A stretch of DNA of 64,000 bases from Candidatus Villigracilaceae bacterium (lineage in GTDB: Bacteria > Chloroflexota > Anaerolineae > Anaerolineales > Villigracilaceae): positions 31,360 through 95,359 of the forward strand of contig JAPKMP010000015.1 in assembly GCA_026645935.1 (NCBI GenBank), read 5' to 3'. The notes beneath the pieces are model-generated. The model was given only the letters and a program-made list of their open reading frames with translations, had not been told where the DNA came from and made no database searches. The translations under genes and the position numbers were made by a program. Positions 8,718 to 17,452 of the stretch are shown in pieces. Each line of letters starts with the position of its first letter. Position 1 is the first letter of the stretch.

Positions 8718-9413
8718 CTAGGGGCGGATATCTGTATCGCGCAGGGTGACCCAGCCGCGTTTCAACGCGTACACAACCGCCTGCGTGCGATCCTCCACGC
8801 CGAACTTGCGCAGGATGGCAGTGACATGGTTCTTGACGGTCTGATGGCTGATGCCCAAAAGCGATGCGATCTCTTTATTGCTCATGCCGCGCACAACACA
8901 ACCAAGGACTTCCATTTCGCGGTCTGACAATGGATGGAAAGGTGCGCCAGGTTCGCTATAGGAACGACGCGCGCCTTCCATGCTTTCCTCCACCCACAGT
9001 TCCAGCTCGCGGCGGGTGAAGACGTTATTGGCGAAGACGTACTTCCCTTCAGCCACTTCGCGGATTATGCGGGAAAGATTTTGAGGCTCGATATCCTTCG
9101 AGCAATACCCATGCGCCCCCGCAAGCGCGGCATGGATGGCCTGCTCCAGGTCGTCGTAACCGGTCATTAAAATGATGCGCGTGCCGACCTTATCCTGCGA
9201 GACCTGGTGCGTGATCTGCTGGCCGTTCATTCCCGGGAGATTCACGTCCAGGACGGCGACATTCGGTTTTTTGGTTCGGATCAATTCCAGCGCCTCATCA
9301 CCAGACGCAGACTGGGCAATGATCCTCATATCCGATTCCAGGGACAGCGCATCCACCACGCCCTGGCGAAAAAGCGGGTGGTCGTCGACAACAAGCAGGG
9401 TGATCTGATTCAT
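8718..9413 (-). CDS. NarL/LuxR-family response regulator
   Basis: A 231-aa two-domain regulator. The receiver (1-125) has D10/D11, phospho-acceptor D56 (AVLDVNLP) and the TGYDD segment. The C-terminal GerE/LuxR helix-turn-helix (about 163-225) contains LSDREMEVL, GMSNKEIA and the recognition helix SHQTVKNHV. It is the partner of the DegS-like kinase encoded nine bases downstream. Its targets cannot be read from the sequence; the adjacent Tad operon is the first candidate. Confidence 0.95.
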   Translation of the reverse strand: MNQITLLVVDDHPLFRQGVVDALSLESDMRIIAQSASGDEALELIRTKKPNVAVLDVNLPGMNGQQITHQVSQDKVGTRIILMTGYDDLEQAIHAALAGAHGYCSKDIEPQNLSRIIREVAEGKYVFANNVFTRRELELWVEESMEGARRSYSEPGAPFHPLSDREMEVLGCVVRGMSNKEIASLLGISHQTVKNHVTAILRKFGVEDRTQAVVYALKRGWVTLRDTDIRP

Positions 9414-9470
9414 GTCAGGCCCAATCTCTCATTTCCTTTTGATTTGTTCGCTTTCCGAATTAATGGGCTT

Positions 9471-9479
9471 ATTTTAACA
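9471..9479 (-). promoter_or_regulatory. Extended -10 promoter of the response regulator-kinase pair
   Basis: On the minus strand the sequence reads TG-T-TAAAAT, an extended -10, about 58 bases upstream of the ATG at 9413. This is the only promoter-like element in the 73-base gap before the two-component genes. Confidence 0.55.
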
Positions 9480-9486
9480 GATTATC

Positions 9487-10971
9487 TCATTTCCAACGGT
9501 AAATTGTCATGGGAGCGACATCTTCATCCTGCGTCATGGGTCCTCCCGCCACAAAGACCGCCTCTTTCCCCTGCACCATGTTCTCGTACAAGTTGGAAAA
9601 GTCGATCAGGTAATCCGCATTTCGCTCATTGAGGAATTCCGTCAAACGCGCTTCATCTCGAATGAAGGGAACAACCTCCGGCGAGATCAACCCGGCAAGG
9701 TCGATCAAAGGATGATCGTCAAAATAACCGAGCGCCCCGATGTCGTGAGCCGCCACCACAGCATCCGACGGCAGATTTGCCGCCGCCCACTTTGCGGTAA
9801 CGACCATCTCCTGTTCGATGAGGGCGACATCGCGGGCATAGGTATTCGCGCCGAGAAAGAAGAACAAAATGCTCGTCGCCGCGATGCCGGACTGCCAGAG
9901 CGTTTTCACAAACCATTGATAACGCCCGAAGGTTTTGGACCCTGAAAATTCGATAACAGCGAACAATCCCATGAGGAACAAGACCGGCATGGCGGGCATT
10001 ACGTAGCGCCCGTGCTGGTAAACAGGCAGGCGCAGAATATAAATGAACATATAGCCAAGCGACCATGCAAGGACAAGCAGGCTTCCCCAGTAACGCTCGC
10101 GAAACGATCTAACTACCCACACGATCGCGCCAATCGAAACCAGGAAGAAGGGACCGGCAAACAATTGCAGGGAAAGATCTCCAAGACGATCGAATATGGT
10201 CCTTTCCTGCCAGGCTGCATATTCCGCCTGCTTCGCGTAAAAAGTGTTCGGCATGGGCGAATCACCGATCAACAGGTTGAAGAGGAGATAAAACAAAAAA
10301 ACGGAACCGAAACCGATGACGATCCGCATCAGTCCGCTCAAACGAGAGGGCGTGTCTCCTTCTTTAATGATAACCATCAACGCAAGCGGACCGAGCAGAG
10401 TCAAACCGTCGGGGCGGACCCAAACGCTTATCCCGGCAAGCAAGCCAAGGGGGAGATAGCGGCGCGAATTCAACATCAAGGCGGATAAGACCCCGGTCGC
10501 GATCAAAGCATGAAGCAGGGTTTCCATCCCAGACATGGCCGCCCAAACGAGGTGCCATTCGAAAATCATAAACAATCCAACCCAGGGGATCGGAGGCGCG
10601 TAATTTGAAAGCAAGCGCCGCGCCGTTGCCTCGCTCAAGACTCCCAAAGCCCAAAGAGTGAACAGACCCAGAAAATAAGGCCAGATGTATGGCTCGAGAC
10701 CAATGAAAAAACCGATGGCGAGCAGCGCCGACCAAAGCGGGGATGTGGAACCTGCGGATGGAGTGCCGGGTCGAAACGACCACTCGCCGTGTGCGGCAAG
10801 GTTGCGCGCAAAGGTCAAATGGATCCAGGAGTCGTCGAGTGGAAAGCCGATCTTGTAAACCAACGCGCAGGCACCCAAATAGATCAAGCCCGCCAGCACA
10901 GCTGCAACGCCGAGAACAGCCAGATCGCGCTTCGTAAGCAATTTAAGGAAATTGGAAAACGCGGATCTCAT
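9487..10971 (-). CDS. Multi-pass GT-C-type glycosyltransferase-like membrane protein
   Basis: A 494-aa protein with about ten hydrophobic segments and a soluble C-terminal part. Near the N-terminus, FPLDDSWIHLTFARNLA (about 38-54) places an Asp pair in the first external loop, the pattern typical of polyprenyl-phosphate-sugar-using GT-C enzymes (GT39/GT83-like). It therefore probably adds a sugar outside the membrane, but donor and acceptor cannot be read. The start ATG at 10971 overlaps the end of the upstream homologue by 29 bases, indicating coupling. Last of three consecutive membrane glycosyltransferase-like genes. Confidence 0.7.
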   Translation of the reverse strand: MRSAFSNFLKLLTKRDLAVLGVAAVLAGLIYLGACALVYKIGFPLDDSWIHLTFARNLAAHGEWSFRPGTPSAGSTSPLWSALLAIGFFIGLEPYIWPYFLGLFTLWALGVLSEATARRLLSNYAPPIPWVGLFMIFEWHLVWAAMSGMETLLHALIATGVLSALMLNSRRYLPLGLLAGISVWVRPDGLTLLGPLALMVIIKEGDTPSRLSGLMRIVIGFGSVFLFYLLFNLLIGDSPMPNTFYAKQAEYAAWQERTIFDRLGDLSLQLFAGPFFLVSIGAIVWVVRSFRERYWGSLLVLAWSLGYMFIYILRLPVYQHGRYVMPAMPVLFLMGLFAVIEFSGSKTFGRYQWFVKTLWQSGIAATSILFFFLGANTYARDVALIEQEMVVTAKWAAANLPSDAVVAAHDIGALGYFDDHPLIDLAGLISPEVVPFIRDEARLTEFLNERNADYLIDFSNLYENMVQGKEAVFVAGGPMTQDEDVAPMTIYRWK

Positions 10972-12478
10972 TCACTTCACCCAAATAAAGAAGTTGGTCG
11001 TAATTCCCCGGATTATCGTACAGGTCCCGCAAGAGTTCGAGCCTGCCGCGCGGTTCGAATGCAAAGTATCGAATGTCGTAACGATCTGCCAGCGAGAGCA
11101 GCGTGTTCACATCGCCATATGGCTGGGAGAAAGCCGGGCGTTCCGTCATGATGAAATAGCCGGGCGAATTCAAGACCACGACGGAATCCCCGGGCTGCGC
11201 GCCGTGTTCGATCAGATATCTCTCGACAGCCGGATAGGATAATTCGCCTTCATCCCAACCCTCCTGGATAACGCGTACCCAGACGACCCAGGCGGAGAGC
11301 ATGACCACGATCTGGACCAAGGCGACTCGAAACACGACGTAGGCATGGTCGCTGAAGCGATTCTTTTTCCTCGCCCAGGCAACAGCATGTTCGAGTCCGA
11401 ACGGAGCGAGAGTCCAAAACAAAGGCTGAAGCGCCGCACCCGCATGGAAGAAACTCCCACGCGCGCCCGCGAACGGAAAGATGAAAGACATAACAAAGAA
11501 AAGGATCATCCATGCGGTGAAAGCCAACTGCACGCGCCGGTCTTTGCGCATTTGCGCCATGCCGATCACGATGAACGGAAACAAGATAAGATGTCCCTGC
11601 GCCGCGATCACCGATTGGATATTCGTGGTGAACGACCACCAGCGGATTTCAAGAATCGACTTCCAGCCGCTCGCCAGCCAGGAATCGATCGTTAATTTCG
11701 AGGCGGGGTAGATAAAGGTTTCTTCATAGGTGGTCAGCCATAAGGCGCGGCTCCCGGCGGGGGACATGATCGAACCGAAGACGGTTAGATTCCTGATGTA
11801 CCAGGGACCCATGACAAGAATGAAACCCGAAAATGCAATGACGCAGAATTGAATGAAGGAAACGAAGCCGAGTTTTTCATCCCGTACCCGCCAGAGGATG
11901 AATAAAAAGGTCAATGCCAGCCAGAGTAGCCCGTCACTGCGCGCAAGCGACATGAACCCGGCTAACAGTCCCATCCAAAACCACGGGTGCGGCCGGTCCG
12001 CGATGAGGAACATCAAACCACCGGCGATCATGAAGATTCCATAGTTATCGGGCACGGGCAGGAATGGCAGATGGAAGACGGGGAAGACCGCCAGCAGACC
12101 GGAGGTCCAGGCGAAGGCTGTGTTCTGAAAGAAGCGATACGATAACGCGGCCGTGAGAGGCGGAACCATCGAAGCAAGCAAAATAAAAAATATCCGCCCC
12201 GATTCGTAATTGGCATGTCCGGTCAACCACATCCCAAGCGCGGAAACGATGGATGCCAACGGAAACCAATATCCATGCGAAGGATGCGGAATGCCCTCAG
12301 GGTCGTCGAGATAATTCCAAAGGTACGGCTCGTTGAAGCCCTGCCCCTTTGCCAATTGCAAACCGCCCGAATAGTAATAATCCGCATCGAGATAGCCGGG
12401 CACGGCTTGAAGACGGCTGACGGCGAATTGGAGAATCAACGCAAGGATAAAAAGGATGATATAGGCTCGGCGGGTCAT
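10943..12478 (-). CDS. Multi-pass GT-C-type glycosyltransferase-like membrane protein
   Basis: A 511-aa membrane protein with about ten to twelve hydrophobic helices. The first external loop carries LDADYYYSGGLQLAKGQGF with an Asp pattern like oligosaccharyl/GT-C enzymes. The C-terminal 90 residues are soluble, including GDSVVVLNSPGYFIMTERPAF, resembling the periplasmic domains of related proteins. It shares overall plan with the downstream 494-aa protein but is clearly diverged. No substrate can be assigned. ATG at 12478 lies 34 bases after the GT87-like gene. Confidence 0.65.
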   Translation of the reverse strand: MTRRAYIILFILALILQFAVSRLQAVPGYLDADYYYSGGLQLAKGQGFNEPYLWNYLDDPEGIPHPSHGYWFPLASIVSALGMWLTGHANYESGRIFFILLASMVPPLTAALSYRFFQNTAFAWTSGLLAVFPVFHLPFLPVPDNYGIFMIAGGLMFLIADRPHPWFWMGLLAGFMSLARSDGLLWLALTFLFILWRVRDEKLGFVSFIQFCVIAFSGFILVMGPWYIRNLTVFGSIMSPAGSRALWLTTYEETFIYPASKLTIDSWLASGWKSILEIRWWSFTTNIQSVIAAQGHLILFPFIVIGMAQMRKDRRVQLAFTAWMILFFVMSFIFPFAGARGSFFHAGAALQPLFWTLAPFGLEHAVAWARKKNRFSDHAYVVFRVALVQIVVMLSAWVVWVRVIQEGWDEGELSYPAVERYLIEHGAQPGDSVVVLNSPGYFIMTERPAFSQPYGDVNTLLSLADRYDIRYFAFEPRGRLELLRDLYDNPGNYDQLLYLGEVNEIRVFQFP

Positions 12479-12512
12479 GGTGGGGTTGGGGAGTATTGAT
12501 TCGTGAATAGGA

Positions 12513-13772
12513 TTACGATTTACGATTCACCGCATCTGCCCAGACGCGCGGCGGACGAATCGCCCACCAGCGAATCCAGTATAAACCAAGCAAGGTGAAA
12601 ACAGGCAGGAAAAGAAACAGCAGTTGCTGCGCCAGCACGCCATAACGCGGCAGGGCAAAAAGGTAAAGAGCCCACGGCGTGGCAAAGATTAAAACGATGA
12701 AAAGAAAGTTCAAGAAAGACCCGACGCCTTTCCATCGGTCATGGATGACGGCAAAGACCAGCGCGAGCGGAACGACCAGCACGGCGAGATTATCCATCCC
12801 GGTGCGAAAACCGAGCAAAGGAGTCGCCGCGAGAGTCAGGCAGGTGACCCAGTACAGGCGGCGCGAATCGCCGGTGAGTGTCTTGTTCCACTCGTAGCCG
12901 AGAAGAACGATGAGAAGGACGGCGGACACCCAGGCGGGAAGATTTCCATATTCCGGCAGCGCATGACGAAGGACAGTGAAGATCGAAAAGCCATAATCCG
13001 CGCGGAAATTGTTCATCCCGGCGCGCAAGGCGGGAAGGATCCAGCCGGGATACAGGAGAAAGGAGATGGCGAGTAAAACAATGGATATCATCCCGAAGCC
13101 CGCAAGCACCCGCGCCCGTCCTTCTTTGTAAGAGCGCCACGCTATCAACACCAGGAACGGCAAGCCCGCCTCCCAATAATAGATCGAGAGGGCGATCAGC
13201 GCCCCCGCAAGTTCGTCCTGTTCGTTCCGCATGGCGAGGATGATTCCGGCGTAGACCAGGGTGAGCAAGATGACCGGACTTGCTTCGAGAATCGCCTGAA
13301 AGGCGAAAAAGTTAACGAAACAAAAGAGAAGGAACAAGACCGAAAACCAGCGCGGCGCCTCCCAATCCGCGAGACGCATGCTGAGGATGGCAAGTGCCAA
13401 CAAAGCCCATTCGAGGATCAAGGCAAATATCGCCCGGGCAGTCATCGGGTCCGAAAGAAGCGCAAAAGGGAAATAAAGGAGAAGAAGATGAAACGGCGTA
13501 TCCAAAATAAAGGGCTCATCGCCCGCCCCTGCGGAATCCCCATAGACCAGACCCTGTACGATGTTCGGAACGTACAACGTGTACGGATCGATGCGCTCGA
13601 AGAGAAACGCGCGCGCGCCGGCCCAGTGACGCAAAAAATCGCCGCCGCCTTTTGGCAGCGAGAGGTTTGCATAAAAAAGCCCGGCAGAAACGGCGATAAT
13701 AAAAATGGAGACAACGGCAATGAAAAGATAATCGCGCGTCGTCAGCGATCTGGATGGGGGCTGAAAATTCAT
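12513..13772 (-). CDS. GT87-like (DUF2029) membrane glycosyltransferase
   Basis: A 419-aa membrane protein with about ten helices. The first external loop reads LPKGGGDFLRHWAGARAFL (acidic D near residue 45), followed by DPYTLY, a pattern seen in the DUF2029/GT87 mannosyltransferase-like family. Its exact sugar is unknown. The ATG at 13772 lies three bases after the stop of the GNAT gene, within a repeat (the TTAGGGTGAGGG end of a palindromic element) that may serve as its ribosome binding region. Confidence 0.65.
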   Translation of the reverse strand: MNFQPPSRSLTTRDYLFIAVVSIFIIAVSAGLFYANLSLPKGGGDFLRHWAGARAFLFERIDPYTLYVPNIVQGLVYGDSAGAGDEPFILDTPFHLLLLYFPFALLSDPMTARAIFALILEWALLALAILSMRLADWEAPRWFSVLFLLFCFVNFFAFQAILEASPVILLTLVYAGIILAMRNEQDELAGALIALSIYYWEAGLPFLVLIAWRSYKEGRARVLAGFGMISIVLLAISFLLYPGWILPALRAGMNNFRADYGFSIFTVLRHALPEYGNLPAWVSAVLLIVLLGYEWNKTLTGDSRRLYWVTCLTLAATPLLGFRTGMDNLAVLVVPLALVFAVIHDRWKGVGSFLNFLFIVLIFATPWALYLFALPRYGVLAQQLLFLFLPVFTLLGLYWIRWWAIRPPRVWADAVNRKS

Positions 13773-13805
13773 CCCTCACCCTAAGCCTCTCCCACTGGGA
13801 GAGGG
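13773..13805. repeat. Dispersed palindrome of the CCCTCTCCC/GGGAGAGGG type
   Basis: A 19-bp near-perfect palindrome (13786-13804: CCTCTCCC, three bases, GGGAGAGG) preceded by CCCTCACCCTAAG. On the minus strand it encodes the last residues of the GNAT protein (SPSGRGLG) and its stop codon. The same CCCTCACCCTAA end recurs at the 3' end of the CapA-like gene (51358-51374). Confidence 0.75.
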
Positions 13806-14369
13806 AATTTTAAATCGGTAGATCGGGCGGGTGGGACCCGGTCTTGCCGCTTCGACGAATCCCGCCTGCTTGAACGCAGAAGCCGTTCCTGTAAAAATAA
13901 AAACGGGAGGTGCATCCTCTTTCGTCTCGACGGGATATCCTTCGACGATCCTTGCCCCGCAATCTTTTGCATAATCCACAGCGGCTTTCAACAATTCGAC
14001 GGCCACACCCATCTTGCGATGTTTTCTATCGACGAACAAACAAGTGACCGACCAGACTTCCTGATCGTCGATCGGTTTGAGGACGCGCGAATAAGCAAGT
14101 TTTGGATATTGCCCACGCGGCTCGATCGCCACCCAGCCGATGGGATAACCTTCCAGGTATGCCAGCAAACCGGGGACGATCTTCGCATCGACCACGGACT
14201 TTTGCATTTGCCTGTTTCCCTCGCCTTTGTTTTCGCTGAAGGCTTTACCGCGAAGTTTCCAATGCATGCACCAGCATCCGCCGCAGGCGCCGTTCTCGCC
14301 GAAGAGCAATTCGAAATCGCGCCATAGTTTTTGCGTGAGCGGATGGAAGGAGAGGTCTAGTGTAGTCAT
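13776..14369 (-). CDS. GNAT family N-acetyltransferase
   Basis: A 197-aa acetyltransferase. The N-terminal GENGACGGCWCMHW segment is typical of one GNAT subgroup. The acetyl-CoA region is VTCLFVDRKHRKMGVAVELLKAAVDYAKDCGA (V/I..R..G.G variant at about 120-150). The last eight residues come from a dispersed repeat rather than the enzyme fold, and the repeat supplies the stop. Substrate unknown. It lies 19 bases after the lipid kinase gene in the same run. No clear ribosome binding site precedes the ATG at 14369. Confidence 0.82.
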   Translation of the reverse strand: MTTLDLSFHPLTQKLWRDFELLFGENGACGGCWCMHWKLRGKAFSENKGEGNRQMQKSVVDAKIVPGLLAYLEGYPIGWVAIEPRGQYPKLAYSRVLKPIDDQEVWSVTCLFVDRKHRKMGVAVELLKAAVDYAKDCGARIVEGYPVETKEDAPPVFIFTGTASAFKQAGFVEAARPGPTRPIYRFKIPSPSGRGLG

Positions 14370-14388
14370 TGGGTTGGGGGGTTGATGA

Positions 14389-15294
14389 TCAGGGGAGGAG
14401 GATTTGGAGGCGTTTTGGAAATATCTCGTATTTTAGCGATGTCAGCCATTCAGGGAATAGTTCGCCGTCGGTGTGGGCGGGAGAGGGTTTATCCATTTCG
14501 ATGGCAAGTCGGGTGCAGTGGACTTCGTACATTCCTTCCATTTCGATGAAGGAACCTTTATCGGGTTTCATGGTACGTGGCAGAGCCTGGAACAAGCCAA
14601 GACGTGTATCGCGGTGGCCATAACTAAAGGTGAGTTTGCCATCGCGCGGATCGGCATGTGGCGACATGTAGAATACGCCGCCGGTGAGGCGTGTGTTGCC
14701 GACGGAGACCAGGGACAGAGGTCCATTGAACGAGCCGCCATCCCATTCCATTTTGACATGCCATTCGGGTCTATCCATGATGCCCTGCACAGCGGCAACC
14801 AGATATCTTCCGATGCCCTTGATCGAGTGAATTTTTTCCTGCTTGGTGGTGACGTAGGGTTCGAGACCCGCGGCGGAGTTATTGACGAAAAATCGGTCGT
14901 TGCATTTGCAGACGTCGATGAGATCAGTTTTACCTGCGGCGATGACTTTGGCGGCTTCGGTTAAATCTTTGGGCAGACCAAGGTTGACAACCAAATCGTT
15001 GGCGGAACCAAGCGGCATGATCCCAAGCGGACCAAGCGGTTTATCCAATGAACCTGCGGCACGCGCCATGCCGTTAACGACTTCACCAATGGTGCCATCG
15101 CCGCCTGCGGCGATGATGGGAGAAAAACCATCGCGGGCGGCTCCTTCGGCAAGAGCGATGACGGCGCCTTTCTTTTCGGAGACAACAACTTCAAAGTCCA
15201 CACCGGCAGCTTTGAGGGCGGCTTCGGCTTGCGGCCAGCGGGCTTGTGAATTCCAACGGTTCGAATACGGGTTGAGAATAACTTTTGCGGTCAT
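14389..15294 (-). CDS. Diacylglycerol kinase family lipid kinase
   Basis: About 301 aa of the DAGK/YegS/DgkB family, which phosphorylates diacylglycerol or related lipids. The sequence starts MTAKVILNPYSNR, has the nucleotide-binding GGDGT motif near residues 62-66 and LGIMPLGSANDLV following. A longer frame reaches 15384, but the ATG at 15294 is preceded by TGGAGGGTCG and overlaps the stop of the upstream transporter in an ATGA, so this start was chosen. The overlap indicates co-translation with the transporter. Confidence 0.9.
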   Translation of the reverse strand: MTAKVILNPYSNRWNSQARWPQAEAALKAAGVDFEVVVSEKKGAVIALAEGAARDGFSPIIAAGGDGTIGEVVNGMARAAGSLDKPLGPLGIMPLGSANDLVVNLGLPKDLTEAAKVIAAGKTDLIDVCKCNDRFFVNNSAAGLEPYVTTKQEKIHSIKGIGRYLVAAVQGIMDRPEWHVKMEWDGGSFNGPLSLVSVGNTRLTGGVFYMSPHADPRDGKLTFSYGHRDTRLGLFQALPRTMKPDKGSFIEMEGMYEVHCTRLAIEMDKPSPAHTDGELFPEWLTSLKYEIFPKRLQILLP

Positions 15295-16214
15295 CGACCC
15301 TCCACCAAATGATCTGTGTCTATTGTACCTGATGTCCATTCCTTGAATTGAGAGAGGATGACTGCGGCAAAGATCATGACACAACCAAGAATTTGTATGC
15401 CGGTCAGGCGTTCATTCAGGAAGAGCCAGCCCGAAAGAACGGCAAAAACGGATTCAAGCCCGAGGATCAATGCCGCATCGGCAGGAGGGGTATGCTTCTG
15501 CGCCCAGATCTGAAGCGTGTAACACAACCCGAGCGAAAGGAAGGCGGTGTAGGCGATGGCAAAAAGAAGGTTCGAGTCGAAGACGGGCATCGGCTCGACG
15601 GCGAGACCAACGACCAGATTCAGCAATCCGCAGACCCCCAACTGCCCCACCGAGAAGGATATGGATTCAAATTTCGAAGCGTATTTACCGAGGAGGATGA
15701 CGTGGAACGCCCAGAATAGGGCGCCGATGAGTTCGAGCAGATCGCCGAATTGAATTGCATCGAATTTGCCGCCAGTGGAGAGAAGAAATGCCCCTGCCAT
15801 CGCAAGGATCACCGCGATGATGAAAAGCCAGTGCGGTCGCTCGCCCCAGAAAAAGAAAAGGATGATGGGAATCAGCACGACATACAGGCTGGTGATAAAA
15901 CCGGCGTTGCCTGCGGTGGTGTATTGCATCCCTGCCTGCTGGAGCGCGCTCGCGACGAAAAGGAAGAACCCGGCGATGAATATCCATTTGAATTGAGCAC
16001 GGGTAATGTAGGTCGGGCTTTTAACCTGACGTGTCGGGTTGGAAACCCGACCGAGGCGAAAAGCAAAAAGGAAGACGACCAATCCCGCAAGCAAATAGCG
16101 CAAGCCGTTGAAGATGTACACGCCTCCCACCTGTCCCGCCATGCGTTGAGCAACGAAGGCAGAGCCCCAGATGATGGAGATGAGGAAGAGAGTCAGGTCA
16201 GCTTTAAGGCGCAT
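15291..16214 (-). CDS. EamA/DMT superfamily transporter
   Basis: A 307-aa protein with ten hydrophobic helices arranged as two EamA repeats. Typical signatures are LISIIWGSAFVAQR at the N-terminus and ALILGLESVFAVLSGWLFLNERLTGIQILGCVMIFAAV in the second repeat. Such proteins export metabolites or amino acids; the substrate is not readable. First gene of the minus-strand run 16214-9487; only a low-complexity repeat-like stretch lies upstream. Confidence 0.92.
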   Translation of the reverse strand: MRLKADLTLFLISIIWGSAFVAQRMAGQVGGVYIFNGLRYLLAGLVVFLFAFRLGRVSNPTRQVKSPTYITRAQFKWIFIAGFFLFVASALQQAGMQYTTAGNAGFITSLYVVLIPIILFFFWGERPHWLFIIAVILAMAGAFLLSTGGKFDAIQFGDLLELIGALFWAFHVILLGKYASKFESISFSVGQLGVCGLLNLVVGLAVEPMPVFDSNLLFAIAYTAFLSLGLCYTLQIWAQKHTPPADAALILGLESVFAVLSGWLFLNERLTGIQILGCVMIFAAVILSQFKEWTSGTIDTDHLVEGR

Positions 16215-16220
16215 GGGGTT

Positions 16221-16412
16221 GGTTGAAGGGTGAAGGTTGAAGAGTGAAGGGTCTGAATAGCAGGGTAGATTGTACTGTATTCGCTATTTCTCCATTCGAA
16301 TCAATTGTTTGGCGGCAGAGCATGACTGTATTAGGCAGACAAGCGTCTGCTCCGAAGGGGTATACCCCACTCGTGAGGTTTAACCTGAGTGCGTCGAAGG
16401 GCTCGGAGACGA
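16221..16412. repeat. Low-complexity repeat patches in the 289-base gap
   Basis: 16221-16254 is a degenerate tandem of GTTGAAGGGTGAAGG-type units. 16386-16412 resembles the CCTTCGAC..CTGAGG-class dispersed element (CTGAGTGCGTCGAAGG and a CTCGGAGAC end). The rest of the gap between the DMT gene and the plus-strand membrane gene shows no gene. Confidence 0.5.
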
Positions 16413-16478
16413 GATGCAAGACGTTGTGTCATTTATGGTTTGGATGTTTGTCTTTGCGCTGGGATTCCTCAAACGAAG

Positions 16479-16484
16479 TAAAAT
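16479..16484 (+). promoter_or_regulatory. -10 box candidate
   Basis: TAAAAT 20 bases before the ATG at 16504, which would leave a leader of about 12 bases. There is no clear Shine-Dalgarno sequence. Confidence 0.4.
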
Positions 16485-16503
16485 GACGTAGCACAGGCGA
16501 AAT

Positions 16504-17061
16504 ATGTCAGAAACTCCCATAAATCACAGTACTTCCGAAGATCGTGTCCCCCTTCCGGCATGGAGAGCGCTAATCAATCTGGTCATTGCCGTGATGTTCG
16601 CTACCCTGGCGCCCTTTCTTGTCTGCCTATCCGCCGTCCCTCTTTGGTTGGCGCTCGGCGCACTTTCCTATAATGCGCCTCCGGGGATCCTAAAAGAGCT
16701 GGCTGAGGGAGCGGGAATCACATCGTCAGCGGTTTTGTTTTTGGGCGGCGCGGCTACCCTCTGCACGGGTGTGCAGTTCGTCATCTTCGGCATTCCCACA
16801 GCCATCGTGGGATGGCGTCTCGGAAAGATTACTCCGCTCTCAAGTATTCTTGCGGGGTTTCTCATTGGCTGTCTTCCCTTTCTGTTGATCCTGCCATTCG
16901 ATCAGTCCTTTGGACCCAATTATCCTTCCACCCTTCAGGAGATCCTCAGGGTTTTGGGAGAAACCATTGCCATAGGCGCTTTAGGCGCGTTCGAGGGGTT
17001 TCTTTTCTGGCTTGTCTGGCGATTATTGTCCGGTCGCAGCCTGCCAAAAAAATCCAAATGA
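16504..17061 (+). CDS. Unknown four-helix membrane protein
   Basis: A 185-aa protein that I do not recognise. After about 18 polar residues it has a hydrophobic hairpin (about 20-55), two further hydrophobic segments (about 70-100 and 110-130) and a last one near 150-175, then a short basic tail. No charged motif suggests an enzyme. It is followed after 30 bases by DUF1905, and the two may be separately transcribed because the latter has its own extended -10. Confidence 0.7.
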   Translation: MSETPINHSTSEDRVPLPAWRALINLVIAVMFATLAPFLVCLSAVPLWLALGALSYNAPPGILKELAEGAGITSSAVLFLGGAATLCTGVQFVIFGIPTAIVGWRLGKITPLSSILAGFLIGCLPFLLILPFDQSFGPNYPSTLQEILRVLGETIAIGALGAFEGFLFWLVWRLLSGRSLPKKSK

Positions 17062-17076
17062 AGACCGATAGCCATT

Positions 17077-17085
17077 TGATATACT
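17077..17085 (+). promoter_or_regulatory. Extended -10 promoter, probable leaderless start
   Basis: TG-A-TATACT lies with six bases between the box and the ATG at 17092. Transcription would begin at or next to the A of the start codon, so the mRNA should be leaderless. No Shine-Dalgarno sequence is present, consistent with this. Confidence 0.65.
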
Positions 17086-17091
17086 TCGTCA

Positions 17092-17379
17092 ATGGTCATC
17101 GAGTTCAAAGGCAAGATCTTCCACTGGCGCGGACCGGCTCCCTATCTCTTCGTCGCCGTGCCGGATAAACAAAGCGCCGAGATCAAGTCCGTTTCAAAAC
17201 TGGTTACGTACGGTTGGGGCGTGATCCCGGTCGCGATGAAGGTGGGGAAAACCGAGTGGACGACGTCCCTTTTCCCAAAAGACGGGCGATACCTCGTTCC
17301 CATCCGCATGAGCGCGCAAAAAGCGGAGAATCTCAAAGAGGGTGACGAGATCAAAATAAAGCTTGAATTACGCTTATAA
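17092..17379 (+). CDS. DUF1905 domain protein
   Basis: A 95-aa protein that is entirely one DUF1905 domain: IEFKGKIFHWRGPAPYLFVAVP at the N-terminus, GWGVIPV in the middle and KEGDEIKIKLEL at the end. The family is small, cytoplasmic and of unknown biochemical role; some members are fused to YdeI-type domains. The full-length domain and tight -10/start spacing support it as a real gene. Confidence 0.88.
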   Translation: MVIEFKGKIFHWRGPAPYLFVAVPDKQSAEIKSVSKLVTYGWGVIPVAMKVGKTEWTTSLFPKDGRYLVPIRMSAQKAENLKEGDEIKIKLELRL

Positions 17380-17427
17380 AAACGAAGCAACAGCCGCAAT
17401 AGACTGCTCATTTATCATCATCGCGGG

Positions 17428-17436
17428 TGATACAAT
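17428..17436 (+). promoter_or_regulatory. Extended -10 promoter of the radical SAM gene
   Basis: TG-A-TACAAT ends 16 bases before the ATG at 17453, giving a leader of only about ten bases. It supports the internal ATG rather than the upstream in-frame codon at 17363. Confidence 0.55.
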
Positions 17437-17452
17437 ACCCGAACTTATCATT

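Noticed and set aside
17363..17452. A longer radical SAM protein starting within DUF1905
   Set aside because: The extra 30 residues are not typical of the family, and a -10 box lies between the two starts.
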